A DNA stretch of 55,533 bases from JALYXS01 sp051003795. Lineage in GTDB: Bacteria > Acidobacteriota > Terriglobia > Bryobacterales > Bryobacteraceae. Location: assembly GCA_051003795.1 (NCBI GenBank), contig JBPCKZ010000019.1, forward strand, positions 1 through 55,533, written 5' to 3'. The translations under genes were made by a program, and so were the position numbers. The notes beneath the pieces were generated by a model, which did no database searches, was not told the origin of the DNA, and worked only from the letters and a program-made list of their open reading frames with translations. This document shows, piece after piece, positions 27,068 to 35,642 of this stretch (position 1 is the first letter of the stretch; each line of letters starts with the position of its first letter).

Positions 27068-29397
27068 TGCTGCATATTGGGCGTCAAATTCGATTTCGGC
27101 TGGTACACCACGATCGGCAGATTGTTGGCGCTAAGCGTGTTCGGAATACCGGTGGAAGTGCCGAGGCACGGCGCGGTCGCGCTGCAGCTCACCGCATATT
27201 GCTCGGCGAAAGAAAAATTGATGAACAGCCGCGACGATCCGCCCGCGCCTTGTTCATTGAAGTAAAACAGTCCGTATGCCGCTCGCACCACGGTCTTGTC
27301 CCCGAGCCGGTAAGCGAAACCAACGCGCGGGCTGAAGTCGTGGTTCTGGGTACCGAGGATGCTCGAGGAGATGCCGCTAGTCCCGGCGAGGTCGATGCCG
27401 CCTGTCGCGGGGTTGAAATCCGACTGGCGGTTGTAGCGCTCGGAAACCGGCGTGAATAAATCCCAGCGGACGCCCATCGTAATGGTGAGCCGCGTGGTCG
27501 CGCGCCACTGGTCTTGCACGAACGCCCCGTACTCCGTATAAGTTTCGTACGGAACGCCTTGGGGGACCGCCGACTTCGAAGAGCTGGCGGGCAGCCCCAG
27601 CAGCAGATCGGCGAATCCGATTCCCGTTCCCGCGGACTTCGCCGGATTATTGGTATACGTGCCGGTGAAGGTGAGCGCGCCCGATGGCGCGGAGAGTTGG
27701 AAGAACCCGAATCCATTGTGAGTCGCGCTAAATCCGAACCTTAGCGAGTGCGATCCATGCGTATAGGAAAGCGTGTCGCTCGCCTGCCACGTGTTCTGCG
27801 GAACAATTTCGGGAACGTTGCTCGCGCTATAGCTCGAGAAGCCCGAAACGCTGAGCGAAGACATGGCCGCCGCAACGGGACCGGTGTTCGCGCCTTGCAG
27901 CCCGAGCATCCGGGCGATGTTGAAACCCTCGTCGAGCGGCGTCACGCGCAGCGCAAAACGCGTATAGCCGAGCGCGAGCTGATTGGCGACGTTCGGTCCG
28001 AACGAATGCACTTCCTGCACCGTGGCCTGCGTGCTGGGCGCGTGGTTCAGACGAAGCGATCCGGCGAGAGCGGCGCCCTGCGCGAATGCCAGCGGGTTAA
28101 TCGCGCCGCCGCGAAGCACGGGTGTTGTGGGATACGTAATGTCCGCTTCGCCGTGAGTCGCGCGGCCGAACATGCTGTCCCGTTCGGAAAACGTATGGTC
28201 CAGGCGGATATCGTATTGATCTTGCACCTGCACCGCGAGATCGTTAATGCGCAGGTTGTTCTTCACTCCGGGAGGATTCGGAAGCGGCAGAATCGCAAGC
28301 AGATTTTTTGCGACCGGATCGATCTGGCTGGGCGGAATTATGTTGCCGGCATACGGCTGGCGCGTGCTCGCGGCCGCATTGTAAGTCGCCGGATTGAAGA
28401 TGGCGGCGGGATATCCGCTGAAATCGCCGCCACGCATGGCCGGCGTGGGCTCGGTCAGAATCGAGGTGCTCGAAGTGTGTTCCCGCAGGCCTTGATAGTC
28501 GCCGAAAAAGAATGTCTTGTTTTTGCGGATCGGCCCGCCGATCGCGAACCCGAACTGGTTCTGCTGAAACGGCGGACGGGCCGCGTCGAAGAACTGCCGC
28601 GCGTCCAGATCCGAATTGCGCAGGAATTCGAACGCCGACCCGTGTATCCGGTTTCCTCCCGATCGCGTGATCACATTGACGACCGCGCCGCCGCTGGCGA
28701 ACTCCGCGTCATAATTGCCGACCTGCACTTTGAACTCTTCGATGCTTTCGAGGTTTGGAAAAACCTTTACCGTGCCGACCGATTGGTCGCGGTCGTCAAG
28801 TCCGTCGATCATGAAGGTGTTGAAGCTGCCGCGCGCGCCATCGGCCACGATCTCCGCGCCGGCGCGCTGCGTCTCGTTTCCATTTCCCTGCGTGCGGATG
28901 CCGCCGACCGGGCCGGGATTCGTTCCCGGCACCAGCAACCCCAGTTGCGCAAAATTGCGGCCGTTCAACGGAAGCTGTTGCGTGGATTCTTGCGAGAGCA
29001 CGTTGCCGACTTCGGTGGACTCCACGTTGAGCAGCGGGGCGCCCCCTTCCACGGTTATCTGCTGCTCGATCCCGCCCACCTGCAACGTGAAATCTTCCTG
29101 CGCGACTTGCTGAATCTGGAGGGTGACGTTTTTGCGCGTGATCGGGGCGAATCCCTTGGCGCCGACTTTGATCGAGTAAACGCCGGGCTTGAGCAGCGGG
29201 ATGGTGTAGTAGCCGTCGGCCCCGGTCGTCCGGCTTACAGTTCCGCCGGTTTGCTGTTCGGTCACTTGGATAACGGCACCGGCGATGAGAGCGCCGGCCG
29301 GGTCGGTGACTTGGCCGGAGAATGTACCGGTGGCGTTGACCTGGGCAAAAAGAGGGATCGCGAAAAGTAACGCAACGAGTGCCGCTGGAAATTTCAT
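26815..29397 (-). CDS. Oar-type TonB-dependent receptor, 5' part (frameshifted)
   Basis: N-terminal part of an outer-membrane receptor: signal peptide MKFPAALVALLFAIPLFAQ, a carboxypeptidase-regulatory-like domain (FSGQVTDPAGALIAGAVIQV), plug (VGNVLSQESTQQLPLNGRNF), and barrel start (GGAVVNVITRSGGNRIHGSAF). ATG 29397 lies 2 bases after the stop of the BNR gene; the open frame reaches 29418 but the extra codons overlap that gene. In-frame homology ends near 26975 at YVGTRGTHLNLIS. Restoring one base would give a 1082-residue receptor, the last gene of the five-gene operon. Confidence 0.85.
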   Translation of the reverse strand: MKFPAALVALLFAIPLFAQVNATGTFSGQVTDPAGALIAGAVIQVTEQQTGGTVSRTTGADGYYTIPLLKPGVYSIKVGAKGFAPITRKNVTLQIQQVAQEDFTLQVGGIEQQITVEGGAPLLNVESTEVGNVLSQESTQQLPLNGRNFAQLGLLVPGTNPGPVGGIRTQGNGNETQRAGAEIVADGARGSFNTFMIDGLDDRDQSVGTVKVFPNLESIEEFKVQVGNYDAEFASGGAVVNVITRSGGNRIHGSAFEFLRNSDLDARQFFDAARPPFQQNQFGFAIGGPIRKNKTFFFGDYQGLREHTSSTSILTEPTPAMRGGDFSGYPAAIFNPATYNAAASTRQPYAGNIIPPSQIDPVAKNLLAILPLPNPPGVKNNLRINDLAVQVQDQYDIRLDHTFSERDSMFGRATHGEADITYPTTPVLRGGAINPLAFAQGAALAGSLRLNHAPSTQATVQEVHSFGPNVANQLALGYTRFALRVTPLDEGFNIARMLGLQGANTGPVAAAMSSLSVSGFSSYSASNVPEIVPQNTWQASDTLSYTHGSHSLRFGFSATHNGFGFFQLSAPSGALTFTGTYTNNPAKSAGTGIGFADLLLGLPASSSKSAVPQGVPYETYTEYGAFVQDQWRATTRLTITMGVRWDLFTPVSERYNRQSDFNPATGGIDLAGTSGISSSILGTQNHDFSPRVGFAYRLGDKTVVRAAYGLFYFNEQGAGGSSRLFINFSFAEQYAVSCSATAPCLGTSTGIPNTLSANNLPIVVYQPKSNLTPNMQQWNFTVERQLAPTLVARASYVGTRGTHLNLISMRMSPRLGREPCRRAGRIPRTRKSPRGSRAALRNTMACNYRRRSGSGRAYRS

Positions 29398-29399
29398 GA

Positions 29400-30497
29400 T
29401 TAAGCCCCCGGATTCCATATCGTCGCAACGATCACGCGCTCGCTCGACGGCCTCTCCGCGAAATAATAAACCACGACGATCTTGCCGTCCAACCTTTGCG
29501 CGGTTCTGACATATCCTAAATCCCAGGCCGCGCCGTCGGCCCGCAGCACGGTCTCATCGCTCCAGGTTTTCCCTTCGTCGCCGCTCAGGCGCGTGCGAAT
29601 CCCATAAGGCTCGCCGCGGTATCCATACGTCAGGCACAGTCTTCCGTCCCGCAGCCGGATCATGTGCGGCGGGTTGCCGCTGTGAATGCCGGTCGACGGC
29701 ACGGGCCGGCTGGCCAGCGTCCAGTTCACGCCGTCGTCCCCGCTACGGAATAAATCGATCCAGTTCGAATCGGGCGGCTGCTTGGTGCGGGTTGCGGTCA
29801 ACAACACGCCGCCGGGCAGCCGGACCGTCGAGGGCATGATGCGGAAGCCCTCCGTTTCTTCGCCAAGCCAGGAGCCGAATGTCCAATGCAGCCCTCCGTC
29901 CTTGGTTCGCGCGCAAAACACGCGGCCTTCTTTCCCGTTCTTTTTGGCGGCGGTCAGGAAAACAAGCGCCTGGCGCTTTCCTTCTATGACGTAATCGGTT
30001 CTTGCCGCGATGCCGGGCTGTCCGAACACGGGAAAGCGGAACGCCCCGCGCCACGTCTTTCCGCGATCGACCGAGTACCAAAGGCGCGAAGAGCCGGCGT
30101 CTTTATCCGTATAGCGGATCGTCATGATGAAATCGGGATTACTGAAATCCATCGGTTCGATTAAATCGGATAGGGCGGGGCCGCCTTGTTCGGGCGGCAG
30201 CAGGGATGCAGGTTTCTCGATGCGCCAGGTCTCCCCGCCATCCAGGCTTCGCGCGAGACGGGGTTCCTCGGGCTTGGCGTTCTCATACTGATGCCGGTCG
30301 GCGGGCTGGTGTTTGAAATAAGCGGCGCTGAAGCCTACCAGGATTTCGTCCCCCCATGACCAGATCCCATGGTTGGCGGGCCATCCGCCGAACCGTCCGG
30401 TTTCGCGGTAGACAATTATATTCTTCGTTTCCGGCGGTGCGGCCGCGCTACCCTGTCCAATCGGCAGAAAAATGAGAACGAACAAAATTGCCTTCAT
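29400..30497 (-). CDS. Secreted BNR/Asp-box sialidase-fold protein
   Basis: A 365-residue protein with a signal peptide (MKAILFVLIFLPIGQGSAAA) and a six-bladed-propeller pattern marked by five Asp-box repeats: SLDGGETW, SVDRGKTW, TKDGGLHW, SGDDGVNW and SGDEGKTW. This is the fold of exo-sialidases (GH33) and related glycosidases; the catalytic Arg triad and Tyr/Glu were not assigned, so it may act on another acidic sugar or only bind glycans. Its ATG overlaps the MFS stop by four bases, and the receptor gene follows after 2 bases. Confidence 0.83.
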   Translation of the reverse strand: MKAILFVLIFLPIGQGSAAAPPETKNIIVYRETGRFGGWPANHGIWSWGDEILVGFSAAYFKHQPADRHQYENAKPEEPRLARSLDGGETWRIEKPASLLPPEQGGPALSDLIEPMDFSNPDFIMTIRYTDKDAGSSRLWYSVDRGKTWRGAFRFPVFGQPGIAARTDYVIEGKRQALVFLTAAKKNGKEGRVFCARTKDGGLHWTFGSWLGEETEGFRIMPSTVRLPGGVLLTATRTKQPPDSNWIDLFRSGDDGVNWTLASRPVPSTGIHSGNPPHMIRLRDGRLCLTYGYRGEPYGIRTRLSGDEGKTWSDETVLRADGAAWDLGYVRTAQRLDGKIVVVYYFAERPSSERVIVATIWNPGA

Positions 30498-31762
30498 GTG
30501 ACAACCTCCGCGGTTAACTCCGCCTGCATGCGACGGCTATCTTTATCGATAAACGCAAACGCCGCCAATAATAAGAGCCCGAATGCAAAAAGATAAACAA
30601 TCGACGCCGCCGCGATTCCCATGCCGAGGCCCCGCCCTTGGGCGATAATTCCGATCGCGACCGGCGCCGACCCGCCGCCACCCAACCATCCCACCGAGTT
30701 TAGGAAGCCCGCGGCAGTCCCGCGCACTTCCGGCCGGACTACGTCGAACAGCGAGGCGAAGATGTTGGCGTCGTACATCCCTTTGCAAAAACCCCACGCC
30801 GTGAGCGCCACGATCAGCCACGTTACGGAGTGCGTAATCCCGCAGAGCGCGACGAACGGCGCGCCGCAAAATACGCCCGCCGCCTGCACCAGAACGCGGC
30901 CGCGCGGCGTGCGCTTCCGCCAGTAATCGGCGAGCCATCCGCCGAAGATCGATCCGAATACGCTTGCGAGCTGCACGAAAATGGTCGCGGTGAGTCCGGC
31001 CATGGCGAGGCCCATATGGTAGCGGTCGTAAAGAAATTTGGGCATCCAGCTCAGCAGCACCACGGCGACGAAGTTCGAACACATGAACGCGCCCATCAGG
31101 CAAAGCATGGTCGGGGTGCGCCGCAGCAAGCGCAGAAATTGCGGGATCGAGAGCTTCCGATCTGAAGTTGCATCCCCGGCGTCGGCGCCGCCTCGGGGCG
31201 GCTCCTTCAGAAAGCGGGCGAGCGCGAATCCGAGCAGAATTCCCAATCCGCCGAATACGATGAACGACCACCGCCAGCCATAATACTGGCCGATCAATCC
31301 GGCGAAGAATCCGCCCGCGATGGTTCCCGCGTAAACGCTGGTCTGGTGGATGCCGATGGCCCGCGACCGCGTCGCGGGGCCGTGATAATCGCCCAGCATC
31401 GACATGGATGCCGGATAATAGATCGTCTCGCCCAATCCTTCCGCGCCGCGCAGAATGAAGAGCGCGCGGAAGCCTCGGAAGAATGCCGTGGACATGCAGA
31501 TCAGGCTCCAGACGTACAGGCCGCCGAGGATCGCTTTCCTCCGGCTGATGCGATCCACAATCATCCCGGCGAAGAAGCCGCTCAGCCCGTAGACCCACGC
31601 GAAAGCGCTGCCGAGCAGGCCGAGCTGCACGGAGTTGAGCCCGAGTTCGCGTTCGAGCAGCGGGAAGACGGAGAAGATGGCTTGCCGGTCGGCGTAGTTG
31701 AAGAAGGAGATGCCCCAAAGCATAGCCACCACGTACCAGCGATAGTGCTTGGGCAGGTTCAC
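30494..31762 (-). CDS. Major facilitator transporter, ACS (anion:cation symporter)-like
   Basis: A 422-residue, 12-helix MFS permease. The N-terminal NYADRQAIFSVFPLL region and GMIVDRISRRKAILGG loop resemble the ACS family, which carries hexuronates, galactonate and similar organic anions. GTG 31762 is the start, overlapping the preceding gene's TGA (GTGA). Operon context with a GH67-like hydrolase suggests import of a uronic acid or small oligosaccharide released outside. Substrate is inference. Confidence 0.85.
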   Translation of the reverse strand: MNLPKHYRWYVVAMLWGISFFNYADRQAIFSVFPLLERELGLNSVQLGLLGSAFAWVYGLSGFFAGMIVDRISRRKAILGGLYVWSLICMSTAFFRGFRALFILRGAEGLGETIYYPASMSMLGDYHGPATRSRAIGIHQTSVYAGTIAGGFFAGLIGQYYGWRWSFIVFGGLGILLGFALARFLKEPPRGGADAGDATSDRKLSIPQFLRLLRRTPTMLCLMGAFMCSNFVAVVLLSWMPKFLYDRYHMGLAMAGLTATIFVQLASVFGSIFGGWLADYWRKRTPRGRVLVQAAGVFCGAPFVALCGITHSVTWLIVALTAWGFCKGMYDANIFASLFDVVRPEVRGTAAGFLNSVGWLGGGGSAPVAIGIIAQGRGLGMGIAAASIVYLFAFGLLLLAAFAFIDKDSRRMQAELTAEVVT

Positions 31763-33180
31763 TTAGACCGAACTGGCCAGGAAGGGACGATCCTCTTTTC
31801 CCGGACGATCCAGTCGACGTACTTACTGGTAAACAGAGTCGCAAGAACCAACGTCTCTAGTTCGCGGATGGTCAAAGTGACATCCAGTTTCGGCGTTGGC
31901 CACATATCCTGTAAGTACCCGTGCCGTTCCCAAGGCGCCGGAAATATCGCGCGATACCACGTAAATACTTGCATTGGCGGAAGGCCCTGGGAGGCGCTAG
32001 CCATCAGATATGCCACGCCCACGACGCAAAGGCTTGCGAACGCGGCCAATCGCACCTGCAGTCCAACTTCATCCTGCATTACCCAATTGCCAATTAGAAC
32101 GGCGAAAATTGGAAGCAGGGAGCACAGATAACGGCCGGGTAACGACGCACCGGGACCGAGTTGCCAAAGCCCAAGTGTCAACAAGTAGCAGGCAGCCGAG
32201 ATTGCGAGCCATGCCAGGACGTCTCCTTGAATCAGACGCCTGGTCCGGCAAAACCGTACCATGGCCCACCAGTACAACAGCGTGACAGGCTGATAAACAG
32301 CCAATCCATGCCAAGTATCGAACCACGAGTACCACAATCTTTCGAACATTCCATTGAACGAAAAATTGTTTCGCGACGTGAAATCAGGCCCGAGCGCCGC
32401 CTCTCTCGAGAAGATAAGGACGCACACGAGCAGGAAGCCGATGCTGCACGCGATTCCCAGATAATATCTATAATTGCGACGGATCGTTCCAGTCGTCAGA
32501 GCGGCTCCGAACAGACCCGTTGCAAGGCAGATAAAGCGGAGATACAGAATCGGAAGCAAGGCGGTCAGTAAACCGGCAAAAAATGGCAGCCACAGCCGCT
32601 CCCATTTTCTAGTGGCCTGTTGCGCGCGGACCAGCACGACCGCTGCAAGCACGGTCAATCCGCCGGCGGTGCATTCCGGATAAACTCGAGTTATATAAAT
32701 CTGCCACGTCGGACACAGCACTAACATCGACCCGGCAATCGTCCCGACTGCCGGCGGAGCCTCCAGCATGTCACACAGGAGCATCACCAGACAGCTCGTC
32801 AACAACCCCGTCGCGAGTAAGAAAAATCGGACGCCGACCACGCCTTTGATTGCGAGAGCTAGCGAAATATACAGTGGAAACATCATTCCGTGCTCCGTAG
32901 GCAGGAAACCCGGCCGGCTTCCATGCAGAAGATGCAATTGCGGGAAAAGCTGCTGGTAGCCGATTTTGACGTAGTCCTTCTGCCGGTAATTATTCAAGAC
33001 ATTGAAATCGCCGTCCTGCACAAAACTGAGTGCCCCTAACAGATAATGCGGCTCGTCTCCCGTGTAGATCAGCTTCGGTTCCACCGAAATTTGGAACCAG
33101 AGACTAACTGCAAGGGTGAGTACAAGACGCGGCGCCCATTGGTTGGAACGGATGTAGAGGCGAAGGCGATTGAGTTTCAC
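31759..33180 (-). CDS. GT-C-like polytopic membrane protein
   Basis: A 473-residue protein with about ten or more membrane helices. The first extracytoplasmic loop has an acidic motif (TGDEPHYLLGALSFVQDGDF) of the kind found in dolichyl-phosphate-mannose-type GT-C glycosyltransferases, followed by NNYRQKDYV. Glycosyl transfer from a lipid-linked sugar is likely but unproven. GTG 33180 is chosen because it overlaps the upstream TGA (GTGA), as at the other junctions of this operon; the frame is open further upstream inside the hydrolase gene. Sampled base composition is clearly lower in GC than neighbours (see findings). Confidence 0.72.
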   Translation of the reverse strand: MKLNRLRLYIRSNQWAPRLVLTLAVSLWFQISVEPKLIYTGDEPHYLLGALSFVQDGDFNVLNNYRQKDYVKIGYQQLFPQLHLLHGSRPGFLPTEHGMMFPLYISLALAIKGVVGVRFFLLATGLLTSCLVMLLCDMLEAPPAVGTIAGSMLVLCPTWQIYITRVYPECTAGGLTVLAAVVLVRAQQATRKWERLWLPFFAGLLTALLPILYLRFICLATGLFGAALTTGTIRRNYRYYLGIACSIGFLLVCVLIFSREAALGPDFTSRNNFSFNGMFERLWYSWFDTWHGLAVYQPVTLLYWWAMVRFCRTRRLIQGDVLAWLAISAACYLLTLGLWQLGPGASLPGRYLCSLLPIFAVLIGNWVMQDEVGLQVRLAAFASLCVVGVAYLMASASQGLPPMQVFTWYRAIFPAPWERHGYLQDMWPTPKLDVTLTIRELETLVLATLFTSKYVDWIVREKRIVPSWPVRSK

Positions 33181-35498
33181 GGCGCCTTGATAAGCCAGAC
33201 TTCCGAGACCTGCGTGCCGCGTCCGTTGCCGCCCAGCCCCGGCGGCCGCGTCCATTCGAGCGTCACCGACCCGTTGCGCGCCGCCGCCCGGGGCAGGTCG
33301 AACTCCAGGGGCTCGGGCTTCGCGGGCTTCGTTCGGAACGGATGCACCTCCACTCCATTCGCCGTTAGCCGTATGGGGACCTGGCGCATGTCGCCGCCAT
33401 ACACCACGCGTACTTTATAGCGCGCCCCGCGATCCAGCTCGTTGTACCGAACCCGCAATGGCTCTTCGCCAAGCGTCTCCGCATCCGTATACCAGGACAC
33501 CCGCCAGCCCGATTGCGGCGCTTCGCCGAACGAGGTCATCGGCGATTTCAGGAAATCGGGATCTTTCGCGTACGGCTCCCCAAGCACCAAATGCGGCTCC
33601 TGCGCCGGATTACCTAAGTCGTCGTAATATCCGCCGGGACCGGGATTGGTCCAGTTCAGAATTTCGTCGATTGCCTTCAGACGCGCGGCTTCGGAATCCA
33701 TGGCGCGAATCGCGCCGAAGCGGTTTTCCAGCCAGACACGGTTATTCAGCGCGAAGTCGATGGCATCGAGATTCGCGCCGCGGCTGAGTCCGATCGCCCG
33801 ATAACGCTCCACGCTCAACTGCATGTGGATGCTTTGAAAGAGGGCTTCGGCCAATTCGAAAACGCGAGCGCGATATTCCCGCGCGAGCGGCGTCAACACG
33901 TCCGCTTCCAAAATCCCGACCGCGCGATCCATCGCGCTCGCCGAACCCGTGCGTTTCGACTGGGTCAACGCAGCCATCGCGCGCTCTTCCTGCTGGGACT
34001 CGGCAAGCAACCTGCTGCGCAGAAATCCATCGTAGTAGGCGCGGTAAAGCGCCATTTGAAAACGCCAATTCAGTTTTTGTTGCGGCGTGGCTTGCCGTTC
34101 CATCTGCCGGAACTGCGCCAGCGTGACATCCACGCCCGCATTGGTCTCGAGGGGTCCGTGCCAATTCCGTTCGAGCGCGAGCAAGCCAGCGCTAAATCCA
34201 TCGCCGAGATCTTCGCCGATGAAGAAGCGGCTGTAATCGGCCAGAATTTCCTTCACGGGTGTTTGCGGATCCCACAGCAGCCCGCTCCAGAGAAACTTAT
34301 TCACATCGTCGTTGCAGCCTTCGGAATAACTCACGAAGCCGTCGGCAAAATGCTGGTATCGATGAAAAATGGAGGCCTCGCCTAGCGGCCGGGGATTGAT
34401 GGTTTCGCGGCCTTCGGTGATTGCGAACGCGGAATCCCAATCGGGAACCGGGAACTCCGCATGAAGGCTGTGCGTGATGTCGGGGTAGAAACGCACCGGG
34501 TAGCGTTTCGGCGTTCGCTCCCGCAATTCTTCGATGCTGCCGCGGATCTGCGGCCCGAAGACCACGCCCGAGAGCCACGCCGGCTCCTTCGCGAGCAGGC
34601 CGTAAAATTCGTCCATCCACTCTTTACTGAAACTCTGCGGAGAGACCCACATACCGGCCTTGGGATGAAACCGGCGGAGGTTTGCGGTCTGCTTTTCGAG
34701 CAGCGCCAGCAGATACTTGGGCTGGGTGTGGCCCGGATCGCCGCCCGGCACGAACACGGCGTCGATGCGCGGCACCTTCCTGAACACCTCGCCCCATTCC
34801 TCAAGCGCGAACTCGATCGTTTTCGGGTTCGAGTAGTCGCGATCCATCGCCGGATACCAAATCGAGACGTCGAGCCCGTACTCGTTCGCGATGCGCGACA
34901 TTTCGGCCATCATCTCGATGGGCGGCAGCGGGAAGTGTGGGCTATCGGCATCGTCGTCGGAGCGCGGCGGAATCAATTCGATGGTGTTTGCGCCGAAAAT
35001 GGCGAGCTCGCGGATGTATTGTTCCCACATCGGCACGGACCATGCGTCGTAGGCGTTGGTTTTTGGGCGGTACCCAAGCTGGTGGCCGCGAACGGCGTAT
35101 TTCGGAGAGCTGGCGTAGGCGATTCCGTTCTCGAGTTCGAGCCGCTGCCGCGACATGTGGAATTGCCGCAGAAGATATCCCGCGCCGAACAGGACGCCGC
35201 GATCGTCCGTTCCCGCGATAACGGCGAGGGGTTTGGCGCCGCTTGCGTTCGACGTTAGGGTGAATCCTTCGGGTTTGCCAGTCCCGCCGCGTCCGAGGGA
35301 GATTGCGGCCCCGTTCGCGGGCGCTTCGGAAACGACCTTCAGCCGCAATTGCGTGCGCTTTTCGATTTCCTCGACGAGCATTTGCGCGGCTTTCTTTTGA
35401 GGTCCGGTGGGTGTGGCCGCGAGTACGACAACGGCTTGGCGGAAGTCGGCGCCGAGCGCGCCGGATATCATAAGGACTGCAACAAACGCATTGCGCAT
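33177..35498 (-). CDS. Secreted GH67-like (alpha-glucuronidase-type) glycoside hydrolase
   Basis: A 773-residue exported protein (signal MRNAFVAVLMISGALGADF) with an N-terminal hexosaminidase-like alpha/beta domain (about 20-125; VLFGAGYLLRQFHM near its end), a TIM-barrel (about 130-430; YRPKTNAYDAWSVPMWEQYI, VFVPGGDPGHTQPKYLL), a helical region, and a C-terminal beta domain (about 640-773). This is the architecture of alpha-glucuronidase GH67 and its relatives; catalytic acids were not assigned. ATG 35498 is used because the longer frame to 35642 translates the palindromic repeat. First gene of the five-gene operon. Confidence 0.75.
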   Translation of the reverse strand: MRNAFVAVLMISGALGADFRQAVVVLAATPTGPQKKAAQMLVEEIEKRTQLRLKVVSEAPANGAAISLGRGGTGKPEGFTLTSNASGAKPLAVIAGTDDRGVLFGAGYLLRQFHMSRQRLELENGIAYASSPKYAVRGHQLGYRPKTNAYDAWSVPMWEQYIRELAIFGANTIELIPPRSDDDADSPHFPLPPIEMMAEMSRIANEYGLDVSIWYPAMDRDYSNPKTIEFALEEWGEVFRKVPRIDAVFVPGGDPGHTQPKYLLALLEKQTANLRRFHPKAGMWVSPQSFSKEWMDEFYGLLAKEPAWLSGVVFGPQIRGSIEELRERTPKRYPVRFYPDITHSLHAEFPVPDWDSAFAITEGRETINPRPLGEASIFHRYQHFADGFVSYSEGCNDDVNKFLWSGLLWDPQTPVKEILADYSRFFIGEDLGDGFSAGLLALERNWHGPLETNAGVDVTLAQFRQMERQATPQQKLNWRFQMALYRAYYDGFLRSRLLAESQQEERAMAALTQSKRTGSASAMDRAVGILEADVLTPLAREYRARVFELAEALFQSIHMQLSVERYRAIGLSRGANLDAIDFALNNRVWLENRFGAIRAMDSEAARLKAIDEILNWTNPGPGGYYDDLGNPAQEPHLVLGEPYAKDPDFLKSPMTSFGEAPQSGWRVSWYTDAETLGEEPLRVRYNELDRGARYKVRVVYGGDMRQVPIRLTANGVEVHPFRTKPAKPEPLEFDLPRAAARNGSVTLEWTRPPGLGGNGRGTQVSEVWLIKAP

Positions 35499-35524
35499 CA
35501 CGGTCCAACAATTATAAAGCGTAT

Positions 35525-35640
35525 GTGGCGCGGACACTCGTGTCTGCCTGTCCCCACTCGTGTCGTCACGTGTCTCGAAACTGTGAAAAAACCTGTGTCC
35601 ACACGAGTGTGGACGCGGCAGACACGAGTGTCCGCGCCAC
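35525..35640. repeat. Dispersed palindromic repeat, copy 2 (complete)
   Basis: A 116-base element with 24-base perfect terminal inverted repeats (35525-35548 and 35617-35640). Each arm holds smaller hairpins of the pattern gtgtccacac-ga-gtgtggac and gacac-ga-gtgtc. The right arm (35595-35640) matches 45-90 with one mismatch. It sits between the penicillin-acylase stop (35643) and the GH67-like start (35498), so it forms the leader or promoter-proximal region of the downstream operon. Confidence 0.88.
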
Positions 35641-35642
35641 AA

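Noticed and set aside
27748..29370. Long 540-residue open frame antisense to the second TBDR
   Set aside because: Arg/Val-rich composition with no motifs, opposite a clear receptor gene; typical shadow frame in GC-rich DNA.
30543..31844. 433-residue frame overlapping the MFS gene on the same strand
   Set aside because: Highly Arg-rich, no membrane pattern, and the MFS frame is unmistakable.
26150..35498. A canonical Sus-type polysaccharide utilisation locus
   Set aside because: No SusD-like lipoprotein and the receptor is Oar-like, so only a functional analogy is proposed.
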